A stretch of 64,000 nt of DNA from JAVVVD01 sp036652795 (GCA_036652795.1 JAVVVD010000006.1:1-64000); one strand, 5' to 3'. Shown: positions 44,006 to 52,871, counted from the stretch's first letter. A program made the numbers and translations. Notes: a model not told the origin generated them from the letters alone.

Positions 44006-44788
44006 TCATTGCAGTGTGGCTGGATCTACCTGCTGCCGCCCGGACGGCTGATCGCTGCTCTGCAAAAATGGATATAGTTCAACCTTTTGAGGTGATTCTG
44101 TTGTGCCAAATGTGAACACACAGATCTTATCGGCAACGAATTCAAATCCGGATTGCACATATTCCACACCGCTTATATAGATGGAAGCTGATACTGGTGG
44201 AATATGCAGCTGCGGCGCACTGGAATCGCCAAAGTCTATTATTATATCCTCGCTCATCTCAACCGTAAGCGTGATATTTCCGTTTGTGCCAATGCCAAGC
44301 TTTGTTGGAACAACGGTGTACGGCTTATCAAGATATGTCACGGTGTAGCCGATAAGGTTGCGGCACTTGGCCGCCATAAGCGCGCAATCACGGTAGTCGC
44401 CAAGCGCTAGGAAAGCGGCTTCAGCGGCCTTCGGGTTCGTCTGCATAAGCGCTGTGGCGGATTCGTAGTCTGCTGCATTTTTAAGCTCCGCATTACACGT
44501 GGCGTCAAGCGCCGCAGAGTCCTTGTAGCCAGAAAGCGATGCGAGTATTTCGGATGCGGCGGCAAAATCGCTCTGCTGCATCAACCCCTGCGCAATGAGA
44601 TAACGGCATTCAACGGCAAGCTGTGCGCAGTCGCGGTAATCCTCAAGCTCGTCAAACATGGTAACGGCGGCTTGATAGTCTCCGCTCTGCATAAGCGCCG
44701 TCGCTTCATCGTATGCGTTGATTTTAGCACAACCGTATAGTGGCAGCAGCATAAGTGCAACCATTAACAACATGAAAATACGTTTCAT
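44006..44788 (-). CDS. Lipoprotein with TPR-like repeats, upstream of pilD
   Basis: 260 residues: lipobox LYGC at about 16-19, three TPR-like repeats of about 35 residues that each end in a DYRDCA or YKDSAA signature (about 28-165), then a beta-rich domain of about 90 residues (VTYLDKPYTVVPTKLGIG; ISGVEYVQSGFEF). 30 bases before pilD on the same strand and 16 bases after the 44805 gene. TPR lipoproteins such as PilF/PilW serve pilus biogenesis in Gram-negatives, but this is not a sequence relative that I can name. Confidence 0.75.
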   Translation of the reverse strand: MKRIFMLLMVALMLLPLYGCAKINAYDEATALMQSGDYQAAVTMFDELEDYRDCAQLAVECRYLIAQGLMQQSDFAAASEILASLSGYKDSAALDATCNAELKNAADYESATALMQTNPKAAEAAFLALGDYRDCALMAAKCRNLIGYTVTYLDKPYTVVPTKLGIGTNGNITLTVEMSEDIIIDFGDSSAPQLHIPPVSASIYISGVEYVQSGFEFVADKICVFTFGTTESPQKVELYPFLQSSDQPSGRQQVDPATLQ

Positions 44789-44804
44789 TATAGCTCCTTA
44801 GATG

Positions 44805-45611
44805 TTAAAAAATTTGCCCTAAAATATTGCCGGCCACTGCCAGTCCGAAAAAAGTCCACATAATTCCCCAAAGGTTTATGGCGACGAGCACCGACGATGT
44901 AACTATGTTCAGCGTACGCGCGGTGCGATATTGTCTTTCAAATTCATCGGGGTTCGCTGCCTTGGAGGAATTAACGGTTTTTACTATGGCGATTATTGGC
45001 ATTGCCAGCCAATAGCCAAATACAGTGTTTACTATTGACCATGCAAGCATACCAGAGGTGTTTCTGCTGACAATTGACTTAGGCGCACATGCATGGGTTG
45101 TGATGCCGCTGGATTCTGATGCTGCATTGGCGACGGCTGTGCCACACATGCGGCAAAAATGCGCGTCAACTTCCAGCGCCGCACCACATGCCGCGCATAC
45201 TGCGGGCGCTGCATACGCTGGTATGGTGTGGGTGCAGATGTCGCTAAGGCTGCTAAGCATATTCTGGCGCTTTGATCTCTCGTTAGCAAGTCCGTCATCG
45301 GTAAACTGCGCGCCGTTTCGGGGGATTATCTCTGTTTCTAGCAGTGTAGAGCCATTTTGCTCGGAGAGAACATATATATCATCCGCCCAGCTGCCGCGTA
45401 TCACAAGACGGGTGTTTAGAATGAATTCGCATATTTGTGACGTGCCACCGTATTGACCGCCAAACGTGATAGAGCCGCCATTGTGGAAGCTTGCCGCGAT
45501 AATAGGTACACCGTACCAGTGCACCCAGCTTTGTTTATTTGTAAGCACCTGCCAAACCTTGCCGATAGGAGCATTTATGAGTGTGTCTGCTTTGAGCGAT
45601 ATTGGCGCCAT
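44805..45611 (-). CDS. SRPBCC-like domain plus zinc ribbon and membrane tail
   Basis: 268 residues from MAPISLKAD, with CAGGAGG nine bases upstream (an upstream ATG at 45629 precedes that site). Residues 1-130 look like an AHSA1/polyketide-cyclase START domain (INAPIGKVWQVLTNKQSW). A zinc ribbon follows (CAACGAALEVDAHFCRMCG, about 140-158), then two hydrophobic segments with a CD225/TM2-like appearance (YWLAMPIIAIVKTVNSSKA and the C-terminal helix). Function unknown; first gene of the operon that contains pilD. Confidence 0.7.
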   Translation of the reverse strand: MAPISLKADTLINAPIGKVWQVLTNKQSWVHWYGVPIIAASFHNGGSITFGGQYGGTSQICEFILNTRLVIRGSWADDIYVLSEQNGSTLLETEIIPRNGAQFTDDGLANERSKRQNMLSSLSDICTHTIPAYAAPAVCAACGAALEVDAHFCRMCGTAVANAASESSGITTHACAPKSIVSRNTSGMLAWSIVNTVFGYWLAMPIIAIVKTVNSSKAANPDEFERQYRTARTLNIVTSSVLVAINLWGIMWTFFGLAVAGNILGQIF

Positions 45612-45760
45612 TGCTTTTACCTCCTGCATGGTTTAATGCGATGCGAATATAACAAACTATTCGCACTATATAACTGTTATTATACATACTTTTTGATTAA
45701 AATTCTACTGCGCATACAATATTCTGGATCGGTTGAAAAAAACAATCATCCAGATTATAA

Positions 45761-46774
45761 TTGAAATATATGGCAAGGCAGAAGGGGGGGATGGCGCGGA
45801 CGCTTACCGCGCCAGGCGCTATGGCAAAGGATACGGGGGTAAAGAGCACAGGCAGGACCATGTCAAATGAAAATACTGCAAAACAAGAAAAGAAACTTGA
45901 GGAATTAAAGGCAAAAGCCGCAGCCGATGAAAAAAAAGCGCGCGAAAAGCGGGAAAGCGCGAAGACGGGTGCAGCTAAAAAACCACAGGCCGATGCAGGC
46001 ATTGACGGCGATGCGCTTAAGGGCGTGGTAGCGGCAGCGGGAACGGCGTTGCTTGGCAGCATAGGCAATAAAAAAACGGGGAAAAGCAAGAAAAAGGCTA
46101 AGAAAAAACTAGTATCAGCATTGGTGCTAATAGCGTTGGTGGCCGTGGCCGCATTACTGTTTGGGCCAAAACTTAAAAGTGTGTTGGGCATAAGTGCGGG
46201 CTCCATAATACCAGGTTCGCTGGATGCGATGAAGGCGGATGAGGTGATGGGCTATACCAAGGTGGATTTTCAAAACGCAATACTGGGCGAGGCGGCCGGC
46301 AAAAAAGAGCTTATAGTTATGGAACTGCCCGTGCAGGTGGACAGCGAAGTAAGTCAGGCGCTTGCAAACATAGAGCTGTTTAAAAAAACAAAGCGCATCC
46401 ATTCATTTGGCACGGGTGTGTATACGGTTGATATGAGCGGCATAAGCGCGCAAAGCATAACCGTGGATGACGATGAACGCACTGTTAGCGTGAAAATACC
46501 CCATGCAGTGCTGCAATACATAAACAAGGATATTGAAAAAACGGAATTTGAGGATACCGAGCGCGCGCTGCTGGGGTTAGGGGATTTTAAACTTACGCCG
46601 GAGCAGCAGAACCTTGTGGACATATCAATTGAGGCCTCTATGCGCGAGGTGCTGGATAAACAGGAGCAATACGCAAAGGCGGACGAGTTTGCACTGCTTG
46701 AGGTGCGCGAGATATTTCAGCCGCTGATATCCGCTGTAAGCGAAGAATATCTTGTGAAAGTAATGATGGATTGA
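45761..46774 (+). CDS. DUF4230 membrane protein
   Basis: Up to 337 residues. A Lys/Ala/Glu-rich N-terminal region and a basic stretch (KKTGKSKKKAKKK) precede one membrane helix (about 111-131); the extracytoplasmic DUF4230 domain follows (ELIVMELPVQVDSEVS; KRIHSFGTGVYTVDMSG; VSVKIPHAVLQYI). Several ATGs are possible (45761, 45791 with AAGGGGGGG, 45860 starting MSNENTAKQ); the last looks most natural but lacks a clear ribosome site, so the start is open. Role unknown. Confidence 0.78.
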   Translation: MKYMARQKGGMARTLTAPGAMAKDTGVKSTGRTMSNENTAKQEKKLEELKAKAAADEKKAREKRESAKTGAAKKPQADAGIDGDALKGVVAAAGTALLGSIGNKKTGKSKKKAKKKLVSALVLIALVAVAALLFGPKLKSVLGISAGSIIPGSLDAMKADEVMGYTKVDFQNAILGEAAGKKELIVMELPVQVDSEVSQALANIELFKKTKRIHSFGTGVYTVDMSGISAQSITVDDDERTVSVKIPHAVLQYINKDIEKTEFEDTERALLGLGDFKLTPEQQNLVDISIEASMREVLDKQEQYAKADEFALLEVREIFQPLISAVSEEYLVKVMMD

Positions 46775-46880
46775 GAGTATGTGATTGCGCTTTTCGTTAT
46801 TCCATTATGTATAAAAACGTAGTATAATTTACAAAACAGATCAATGTTGATAACATTGCGATTAGGAAGGAGCTTATATT

Positions 46881-47246
46881 ATGGGTATTTTTGTGATTCG
46901 CGAACATGATTCGGGCCTTTCGTTTGTCCTAAAAGCAGGCAACGGGGAGGTAATCGGCACTTCTGAAATCTATTCGAGCGAGGCGGCCTGCAAAGGCGGC
47001 ATAGAGAGCGTAAAGAAGAATGCGCCCATAGCCAAAATAGAGGATCAAACAGCAGAGGGCTATGAAACCGTGGCGAACCCAAAATTCGAAATATACAAGG
47101 ACAAGGCTGATGAATTCCGCTTCCGTCTTAAGGCAAGAAATGGCGAACCTATCCTTGCATCCGAAGGGTATAAGGCAAAAGCAAGCTGCAAAAACGGCGT
47201 GGAGAGCGTGATAAACAACGCTGATTCAAAGGTAGAGAAAGCATAA
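46881..47246 (+). CDS. YegP/DUF1508 family protein, two repeats
   Basis: 121 residues made of two copies of the DUF1508 unit: FVLKAGNGEVIGTSEIYSSE and FRLKARNGEPILASEGYKAK, each followed by a Gly-hinged helix (GGIESVKKNA / NGVESVINNA). Small cytosolic proteins of this family are widespread and their role is unclear. AGGAAGGAG ribosome site; TATAAT at 46823-46828 is a plausible -10. Ended by the hairpin at 47263. Confidence 0.88.
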   Translation: MGIFVIREHDSGLSFVLKAGNGEVIGTSEIYSSEAACKGGIESVKKNAPIAKIEDQTAEGYETVANPKFEIYKDKADEFRFRLKARNGEPILASEGYKAKASCKNGVESVINNADSKVEKA

Positions 47247-47262
47247 AAGGCAAATGCATATA

Positions 47263-47305
47263 AAAGGGCTGTGGAATATCGAAATCCACAGCCCTTTGTG
47301 TTTTT
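47263..47305. terminator. Bidirectional terminator after the DUF1508 gene
   Basis: AAAGGGCTGTGGA (47263-47275) pairs with TCCACAGCCCTTT (47285-47297), then GTGTTTTTG. The minus strand gives TTTTAT after the stem, serving the phosphoesterase at 47366. Confidence 0.88.
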
Positions 47306-47365
47306 GGGTTAGCGCGCAGCTAAATACCTGGCGCATATAGCGCATGAGTAAGTATGAACACGGTT

Positions 47366-48589
47366 TTATTGTGCCGCAGTGCGCTTGCGGCGTTTGTGGC
47401 GAATAATGATGGCGGTTATGAGCGCCGCTGCCCCAATCATCACGACAGCCGCGATTATGCCAAGCTTGTATACGGATGGTATGGAGTGAGTGGCAAACAG
47501 ATGGTAACGAAGTGCGTCCAACCCGGATATATCCAGATAATCATTAAAGCTTACTAGCCGGGTCCTGTAGGCCTTTATGTTATCGGCTGCAAGCTCAACC
47601 ATACGCACACCGCGAAGGTCAGGGTCGTTATAGCTGCAAAATGTGCTGCCTGGAACTGCCACAAGGTCTATGCCGCGATGTTCTATTATGAACGTGTTGG
47701 TGTGGTCATGCCCGAAAAAAGCTGCGAACACATCGCCTTGCGCTTCCCAAGCTGCGAATTGTCCGTTATTTACGGCAGGCGGGCATGGTGCTTCGTTTAT
47801 AGCGCCTGAAATAATAGCGGTAGATTCAGGTGAAAAATATTTTGCCTCACCTACGCCCACGCGCGATACTGCGCCGGGTGTGTCCTTTTGAACCTCATTG
47901 AGCGTATCATATATTTCGGGCACGATTATATGTTGAAATGCTATGGCCGGTATGGGCTTACCATACTGCGCTTGCAGCGATTCGGCGGTGGCGGAGCACC
48001 ACGCTATTTGCTCTTTGGAAACACAGGCATAATTTCCGTCAGCATCATAGTCAAGCGAATCAATAAGATAAAGATTAACAAGCGGCGTTTTACCGTCCGC
48101 ATCATATACAAGCAGATTATATGTGCCTGCACCGGGCATGCATTCCCCCTCGTCGACGGCAAGGCAGTTTGGATAGTCACGATATAGCTCGATTAGCCGT
48201 TCACGCGACAAACCCGATTCTGCATCGTGATTGCCAAGCACAACGGCAAACGGTATGTTACGCTGCACCATTGGCGTAACTATGTTGCGTATTGCATCGG
48301 CGGCATTTTTATCTGCGTCACCCAGCTTCATGCAGGGCCGCCAGGCCTCAAGCTGATCGCCTAGCAGTATTACCATATCTGGCGCTTCGTCATCAAGAAC
48401 TGCATTGAAAGCGGATAGAAAAAATTTTGATGTAAAGCGTATATCCTGCACGTCTGATACAAGCATTATACGGAAACCGCCGTCATCCGTGAAACGGAGT
48501 TGGCTATTTTGTGCTGCCATCGCACTGTGTATCGGAAGCAGCATAATTACGGCGAGAGCACAGGCAAGTATTTTTTTTACATTTTTCAT
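47366..48589 (-). CDS. Membrane-anchored metallophosphoesterase
   Basis: 407 residues: signal peptide (MKNVKKILACALAVIMLL ... AMAA), calcineurin-like domain with MLVSDVQDI, ILLGDQLEAW, VVLGNHDAE, FQHIIVPE and GHDHTN, and a C-terminal membrane helix (about 375-397) followed by the basic tail RHKRRKRTAAQ. An outward-facing phosphoesterase related to purple acid phosphatase-like Icc proteins; the substrate is unknown. Ribosome site GGGATGG. Confidence 0.85.
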   Translation of the reverse strand: MKNVKKILACALAVIMLLPIHSAMAAQNSQLRFTDDGGFRIMLVSDVQDIRFTSKFFLSAFNAVLDDEAPDMVILLGDQLEAWRPCMKLGDADKNAADAIRNIVTPMVQRNIPFAVVLGNHDAESGLSRERLIELYRDYPNCLAVDEGECMPGAGTYNLLVYDADGKTPLVNLYLIDSLDYDADGNYACVSKEQIAWCSATAESLQAQYGKPIPAIAFQHIIVPEIYDTLNEVQKDTPGAVSRVGVGEAKYFSPESTAIISGAINEAPCPPAVNNGQFAAWEAQGDVFAAFFGHDHTNTFIIEHRGIDLVAVPGSTFCSYNDPDLRGVRMVELAADNIKAYRTRLVSFNDYLDISGLDALRYHLFATHSIPSVYKLGIIAAVVMIGAAALITAIIIRHKRRKRTAAQ

Positions 48590-48887
48590 ATAAATACCAT
48601 CCCAATTAATTATTGCTTTTGCAACTGAGCATAACCGGCGAAATCATTTGTTGACATGATATCGGCATCAAATGCGTATCCTATCCATACATATATTAGC
48701 GTATTTTTCATATGAGTGCAAACTTTGCGCAAAAGCATGGAACTAAATTGACCAGCCAATGCATGATGATAAAAATTATGCAGCATGTGCACTTTGATTA
48801 GCGAATCACAATATAAAACATCGAATAGTGCATAGTTTAGCTGTTGCCTGAATATCCTAAGCTGGAATAAGCTTTGGAGGTATATGC

Positions 48888-49727
48888 GTGAAAAAGACAC
48901 TTGTGCTATTGATAGTAACAATTTTACTATGCACATCATATCTAACATCTGCTTTGGCATATGGCGTACAGGGCCAAATACAGATGCAAAATAATCATGA
49001 CGACGATTATGACGACGATTATGACGACGATCATGACGACGATTATGATGACGACCATGACGACGATTATGACGACGACCATGACGACGATTATGATGAT
49101 GATCATGACGGCGACCATGGAGAAAAGACGCCCAAGCCCACACGTTCGCCTAAGCCCACACGCTCGCCTAAGCCCACATGTACACCCAAGCCTACATGTT
49201 CGCCTAGACCTACGTGCACATCAAGACCTACGTGCACACCAAAACCCACGTGCACACCAAGGCCTACGTGCACACCAAAACCCACGTGCACACCAAAACC
49301 TACGTGTACACCAAAACCTACACCAACTCCGGAAGTAACGCCGCCACCACCGCCGACGCCCACACCAACTCCGGAAGTAACGCCGCCACCACCGCCGACG
49401 CCTACACCAACTCCGGAAGTAACGCCGCCGCCACCGCCGACGCCTACACCAACTCCGGAAGTAACGCCGCCACCGCCGCCGACGCCCACACCAACTCCGG
49501 AAGTAACGCCGCCACCACCGCCGACGCCTACACCAACGCCGCCGCCACCGCCGCCGACATTTACACCAAAGCCGTCTCCGCGGCCGGATCCAACAGAAAA
49601 ACCGGAAATACCTGGAACGCCGCAAACAGGAGATATAATGCCTACTATGCTGCTTGGTGGTCTTAGCGCAATAAGCATGGCGGCAACGATTATAAGCTAT
49701 GTAAGCTATAGACGTAAAAAAGACTGA
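48888..49727 (+). CDS. Asp/His/Tyr- and Cys/Pro-rich surface protein with sortase-like tail
   Basis: 279 residues. GTG start (MKKTLVLL) five bases after an out-of-frame ATG, with TTGGAGGT upstream. Signal peptide (1-24). Residues 37-78 are nearly all DDDY and DDDH tetrads. Then eight cysteines, one every six residues, in PKPTC/PRPTC units, then five 14-residue units with EVTPPPPP, a Pro-rich spacer, and TPQTGD followed by a hydrophobic helix and RRKKD, an LPXTG-like anchor. No sortase is in the window. The acidic segment looks suited to binding metal ions; nothing recognisable is catalytic. Confidence 0.8.
   Translation: MKKTLVLLIVTILLCTSYLTSALAYGVQGQIQMQNNHDDDYDDDYDDDHDDDYDDDHDDDYDDDHDDDYDDDHDGDHGEKTPKPTRSPKPTRSPKPTCTPKPTCSPRPTCTSRPTCTPKPTCTPRPTCTPKPTCTPKPTCTPKPTPTPEVTPPPPPTPTPTPEVTPPPPPTPTPTPEVTPPPPPTPTPTPEVTPPPPPTPTPTPEVTPPPPPTPTPTPPPPPPTFTPKPSPRPDPTEKPEIPGTPQTGDIMPTMLLGGLSAISMAATIISYVSYRRKKD
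48996..49119 (+). repeat. 12-bp repeats encoding DDDY/DDDH tetrads
   Basis: Units of GACGACGAT or GACGACGAC plus TAT or CAT, about ten copies with third-position changes. Low complexity makes other frames look open on both strands. Confidence 0.9.
49320..49529 (+). repeat. Five 42-bp tandem repeats (Pro-rich stalk)
   Basis: Period 42 from ACACCAACTCCGGAAGTAAC, five copies differing only at silent positions, encoding a 14-residue TPTPEVTPPPPPTP-type unit. The 18-bp PKPTC repeats just before run from about 49127 to 49319. Confidence 0.93.
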
Positions 49728-49760
49728 CAGCCATAGCCAATGCAGGCTGAGATAGATGAT

Positions 49761-49804
49761 GCACAGGGGTGTCGGGGCTTGAAAATAACGACACCTCCTT
49801 GTGC
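49761..49804 (+). terminator. Terminator of the surface-protein gene
   Basis: GCACAGGGGTGTCG (49761-49774) pairs with CGACACCTCCTTGTGC (49789-49804) with a small bulge, then TTTGCTTT. Confidence 0.65.
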
Positions 49805-49833
49805 TTTGCTTTAGCTAATTTGTGTTTGCGCAT

Positions 49834-49875
49834 AAAGGTTTGCCGCTAAACTTAAGTTTACTGCAGCAAACCTTT
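49834..49875. repeat. Nested palindromes in a gene-free gap
   Basis: AAAGGTTTGC (49834-49843) and GCAAACCTTT (49866-49875) enclose the perfect palindrome TAAACTTAAGTTTA (49847-49860). It could be a long hairpin with an internal loop. The gap 49728-50238 otherwise holds only the terminator at 49761 and a doubtful 65-codon ORF. Confidence 0.55.
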
Positions 49876-50238
49876 TGTAGGCCTTATGATTGATTTTAAA
49901 TTCATGGATTGCTGGAGATTATCGGGGGATACAGAGCCAATTAATTATATCGCAAAAAACATTAGCCTTATGGCATTCCGGGCTATTGTGGTGGTGATGC
50001 TGGCGTTATATGGCCGCGATACAGTGCTGATACCAGCTTTTATCTATGCGTTTGGTAGACCGATATGCTGTGGAGGGAAGTAATTTGAAGCTTGAGTAGT
50101 TATGAACTCCGTATTAACAATAATGAAACACTACCATAAGCATGATATATATGGCGCCACAGATGCTATAATGTCTGAGCGCGGATGAAGTGAAGTGTAA
50201 AAAGTACGCGTTTAAAACAAAAAAATTGGAGGTTGCTT

Positions 50239-50946
50239 ATGAAGAAAACATGCATTGCGATGCTCCTGGTCTGTGGTATGTTGATGACTGCCTGTAACGC
50301 AGCAGTGCCGTCCGGTGCACAGACGGGGACGGATATACTCGTGCCAAACGGAACAGCCCAGCCAAAGGTATCGTCTACGCCGACTGACGTATTGCCTACG
50401 CCGACGGACGTATCTACGGAGCCAATACCGGATGAGGTGGAGCAAAAGCTTAATGCAATGATGCCTGCGCTGGATTCAGTTATGCGCGCGATGGGCGAAC
50501 AGACGGAGTATGCCCCAAAGGATCAGAATTTCTTTTGGTCCACACTGTATCTTATGGGTGCGAACTGGTCTAAGGTTAATGCGCTGATAGAGTTAAAGGA
50601 CGGGAAGATTCAAGTGCCGCACAAGGTGATGCAGGAGTTTGCGACTGGCGCATTCCTTGATTACGGCGATCTTTTGCCGCTCCCTTCTTCTATGGAAGGC
50701 TCAATTAAGTATGATGAAGGCATGGATAAGTACGTGCTTTCTGCTTCAGATGCAGGGGATGCATACGCGATGCTGGGCGAGCATACGCTCAACGCGGATG
50801 GAAGTATAACGCTTAGCGCGAGCCTGCTTGATTGGAATGATACGACAATCGGCACCTACACATTTGAGTTAAAGGCTAATCCGTATGTCGATGGCATTAC
50901 GGAACCTATATTCTATTATAGCATAGCATCTGCAAAGGCAGAATGA
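50239..50946 (+). CDS. Lipoprotein of unknown function
   Basis: 235 residues from ATG 50239, with GGAGG at 50228-50232. Lipobox MTAC near residue 20, a Thr/Pro linker with two PTDV motifs (TPTDVLPTPTDVST), then a domain of about 170 residues (NFFWSTLYLMGANWSK; VLSASDAGDAYAMLGEH; TLNADGSITLSASLLD). The style resembles other exported proteins in the window. No catalytic residues are recognised. Monocistronic. Confidence 0.75.
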   Translation: MKKTCIAMLLVCGMLMTACNAAVPSGAQTGTDILVPNGTAQPKVSSTPTDVLPTPTDVSTEPIPDEVEQKLNAMMPALDSVMRAMGEQTEYAPKDQNFFWSTLYLMGANWSKVNALIELKDGKIQVPHKVMQEFATGAFLDYGDLLPLPSSMEGSIKYDEGMDKYVLSASDAGDAYAMLGEHTLNADGSITLSASLLDWNDTTIGTYTFELKANPYVDGITEPIFYYSIASAKAE

Positions 50947-50982
50947 TGGCGCAACAAGCTTGAATAAGCAAAGCAAATCGCA

Positions 50983-51025
50983 AAAATCCGCCTTATCGCT
51001 TTAAGCGGCAGGGCGGATTTTTATT
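50983..51025 (+). terminator. Terminator of the 50239 lipoprotein
   Basis: AAAATCCGCC (50983-50992) pairs with GGCGGATTTT (51012-51021), followed by TATTT. Confidence 0.85.
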
Positions 51026-51098
51026 TAATTGATAACGGGAATGGAAATTATCCGATCTGAATTTTTATAGGTGTACAAACGTATGTGCAGACCAATTA

Positions 51099-51743
51099 TT
51101 ATAATATATACTTAACAATATTTGTGATGTCGCTAACAACGTGCGCTTTAGTGGCCAACAATGTTTGGACGCTCTGATGTCCCTTTGCAATCAATATGCA
51201 ATCGCAGCCTATGGCTTGGGATACCTCAAAATCATGGATAGTATCGCCAATAAAAAGGGCTTTTGTGCAATCAACATCATGCGCGCTAACCCAGCTTTTT
51301 GCCAGCTCCACTTTGCTTTCTGCATGGTGATCGTCTATCCCTAGAACATAGTCAAAATATTTTGCCATCTCAAATGGCGCCATCTGCTGCTTCAGATGGT
51401 TTATTTCCGTTACAGAAACAATTAGCTGCTGTATGCCGCCGGCGTTCTTAATGCGCCGTATAACATCGATTGCACCATCATAGAGCTTACATTGGCTGCA
51501 AGCTACGGCATATTTTTCGATGAAGGTTGTGGCAAGGGTATCAAAGGTATCCTTTTCAAAATCAAAGTGTAGCTTTGCATAGTACTCTTTTACAGGGAAA
51601 CAAAACAATGCCCTGTATCTATCTATATCGGAAATTGGTCTGAGATTTTTTTGCAGCAAAATCTCGTTCATAACGCTGATACATACCGACATATCATTAA
51701 AAAGCGTTCCGTTCCAATCCCACATTATATGCCTGTATTTCAA
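51099..51743 (-). CDS. HAD-family phosphatase (phosphoglycolate phosphatase-like)
   Basis: About 214 residues from the TTG at 51743 (KYRHIMWDWNGTLFND). HAD motif I is DWNGT, motif II VSVTE, motif III region around GIDDHHAESKVE and motif IV FIGDTIHDFEVS, with the cap between I and II. It would hydrolyse a small phosphate ester. An in-frame ATG at 51779 lies inside the terminator stem of the upstream gene, so the TTG with GGGGTAA upstream is the more likely start. Confidence 0.82.
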   Translation of the reverse strand: MKYRHIMWDWNGTLFNDMSVCISVMNEILLQKNLRPISDIDRYRALFCFPVKEYYAKLHFDFEKDTFDTLATTFIEKYAVACSQCKLYDGAIDVIRRIKNAGGIQQLIVSVTEINHLKQQMAPFEMAKYFDYVLGIDDHHAESKVELAKSWVSAHDVDCTKALFIGDTIHDFEVSQAIGCDCILIAKGHQSVQTLLATKAHVVSDITNIVKYIL

Positions 51744-51755
51744 TATATTACCCCA

Positions 51756-51797
51756 CAAAAAATCTGCACGCTCCCGCATTGGCTTTAGGGAGCGTGC
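51756..51797 (-). terminator. Terminator of the YhaM-like gene
   Basis: Minus strand: GCACGCTCCC (51797-51788) pairs with GGGAGCGTGC (51775-51766), followed by AGATTTTTTG. It is directly in front of the HAD gene. Confidence 0.85.
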
Positions 51798-51835
51798 CCT
51801 GTGCCTATGATATTAATGCTAAAGGCTGATTGCGC

Positions 51836-52798
51836 TTATGGCTTCTTATATAGCTGGCGGTTATCCAACGCCCACTGACGCTCAGTAAATTCGCCGCCCT
51901 TGGCTGCGGACAGCGCATCATACATCTCAAAAAGCTTGGAGTCAATCAGATCCAACTCGCTAACGATCTGCGCCTCGGGGAACATCGGGTAGCGTGGGCT
52001 GCCGAATTCCGGCTGGTTGTGGTGGGATAGCAGTATGTGCTGCACTTGAAGCTTTGTTTCATCATCTATCATAAGCTCCGCCGCGGCACGCTCAATGTTG
52101 GCCACGCCCATGCTGATATGTCCAAGCAGCTGCCCGCATTTGCTGTAACTGCCGGCAAGCCCAAGCTCGCCTACTACAAGCTCATCCACCTTGGAAATGT
52201 CGTGAAGTATTATGCCGGCGTATACAAGCTCGCGGTCTATCGGATATAGCTTGCCATACACGTCGCACAGCGCCTTTGCGCCTTCAAGCATTGTGCAGGT
52301 ATGATATAGCAGACCTGCGCGCACAGCGTGGTGCAGCTTTAATGCGGCGGGCCATTTAATCAGCTTTTCGTGGTTCTCACGCAGTATATACTGGGTGAGC
52401 ATACGAAGATCAGCGTTTGTAAAATTCTCGGCTGTGGCGAACAGTTCGTCATACATCTCCTGCCCGGGGCGTGGCGCGCAAGGGACAAGCTCTGCCATAT
52501 CCACATTGTCATCGGCGGCCAGATTGCGTATGCGGTCTATCTTGAGCTGCTCGGCATCTTTCCAAAGGTTTATCGTGGCGCGGATTTTTATTACAGTATC
52601 AGGATAGTATTGGCCGTGCTGTTCCACAGAATAGTCCCACAGCTTTGCATCCACCTCGCCGCCCGCATCGCATAGAACAAGGTCAAGATAATCACTGCCC
52701 TTAACATTGCTTTTTAGGGTGACGCTTTTGATTATGCAATAGCCCTCCACCTGTGTGTTGCCGCTTGAAAATTTGTTTAGCAGCTTCATTCTGCCCAT
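51836..52798 (-). CDS. yhaM: YhaM-type 3'-5' exoribonuclease (OB fold + HD domain)
   Basis: 320 residues from MGRMKLLNK, with AGGAGG eight bases upstream (longer in-frame starts precede that site). An N-terminal OB fold (YCIIKSVTLKSNVKGSDYLDL) leads to an HD domain: LKLHHAVRAGLLYHT, then ILHDISKVDE and the later metal ligands in LSHHNQPEFG. This order is that of YhaM/CBF1, which trims RNA and single-stranded DNA. It is followed by its own terminator. Confidence 0.87.
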   Translation of the reverse strand: MGRMKLLNKFSSGNTQVEGYCIIKSVTLKSNVKGSDYLDLVLCDAGGEVDAKLWDYSVEQHGQYYPDTVIKIRATINLWKDAEQLKIDRIRNLAADDNVDMAELVPCAPRPGQEMYDELFATAENFTNADLRMLTQYILRENHEKLIKWPAALKLHHAVRAGLLYHTCTMLEGAKALCDVYGKLYPIDRELVYAGIILHDISKVDELVVGELGLAGSYSKCGQLLGHISMGVANIERAAAELMIDDETKLQVQHILLSHHNQPEFGSPRYPMFPEAQIVSELDLIDSKLFEMYDALSAAKGGEFTERQWALDNRQLYKKP

Positions 52799-52871
52799 AA
52801 CCATTACCTCCTGTGTTGTGGCATACGCCTTTATATAGTTCAATTTAGTTAGTATATCAGAAACCGGATGC

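Noticed and set aside
48610..49143. Minus-strand ORF rich in His-Arg-Arg opposite the DDDH repeats
   Set aside because: It is the complement of the low-complexity Asp repeats; no ribosome site or sensible N-terminus. The plus-strand frame has a signal peptide and an anchor.
49103..49678. Gly/Val-rich ORFs on both strands over the Pro-rich repeats
   Set aside because: Shadows of the CCN-rich tandem repeats in the real gene; no start signals.
49886..50083. 65-codon plus-strand ORF after the surface-protein terminator
   Set aside because: Weak ribosome site, no recognised domain, sits just after palindromes; could be a decayed gene but coding cannot be supported.
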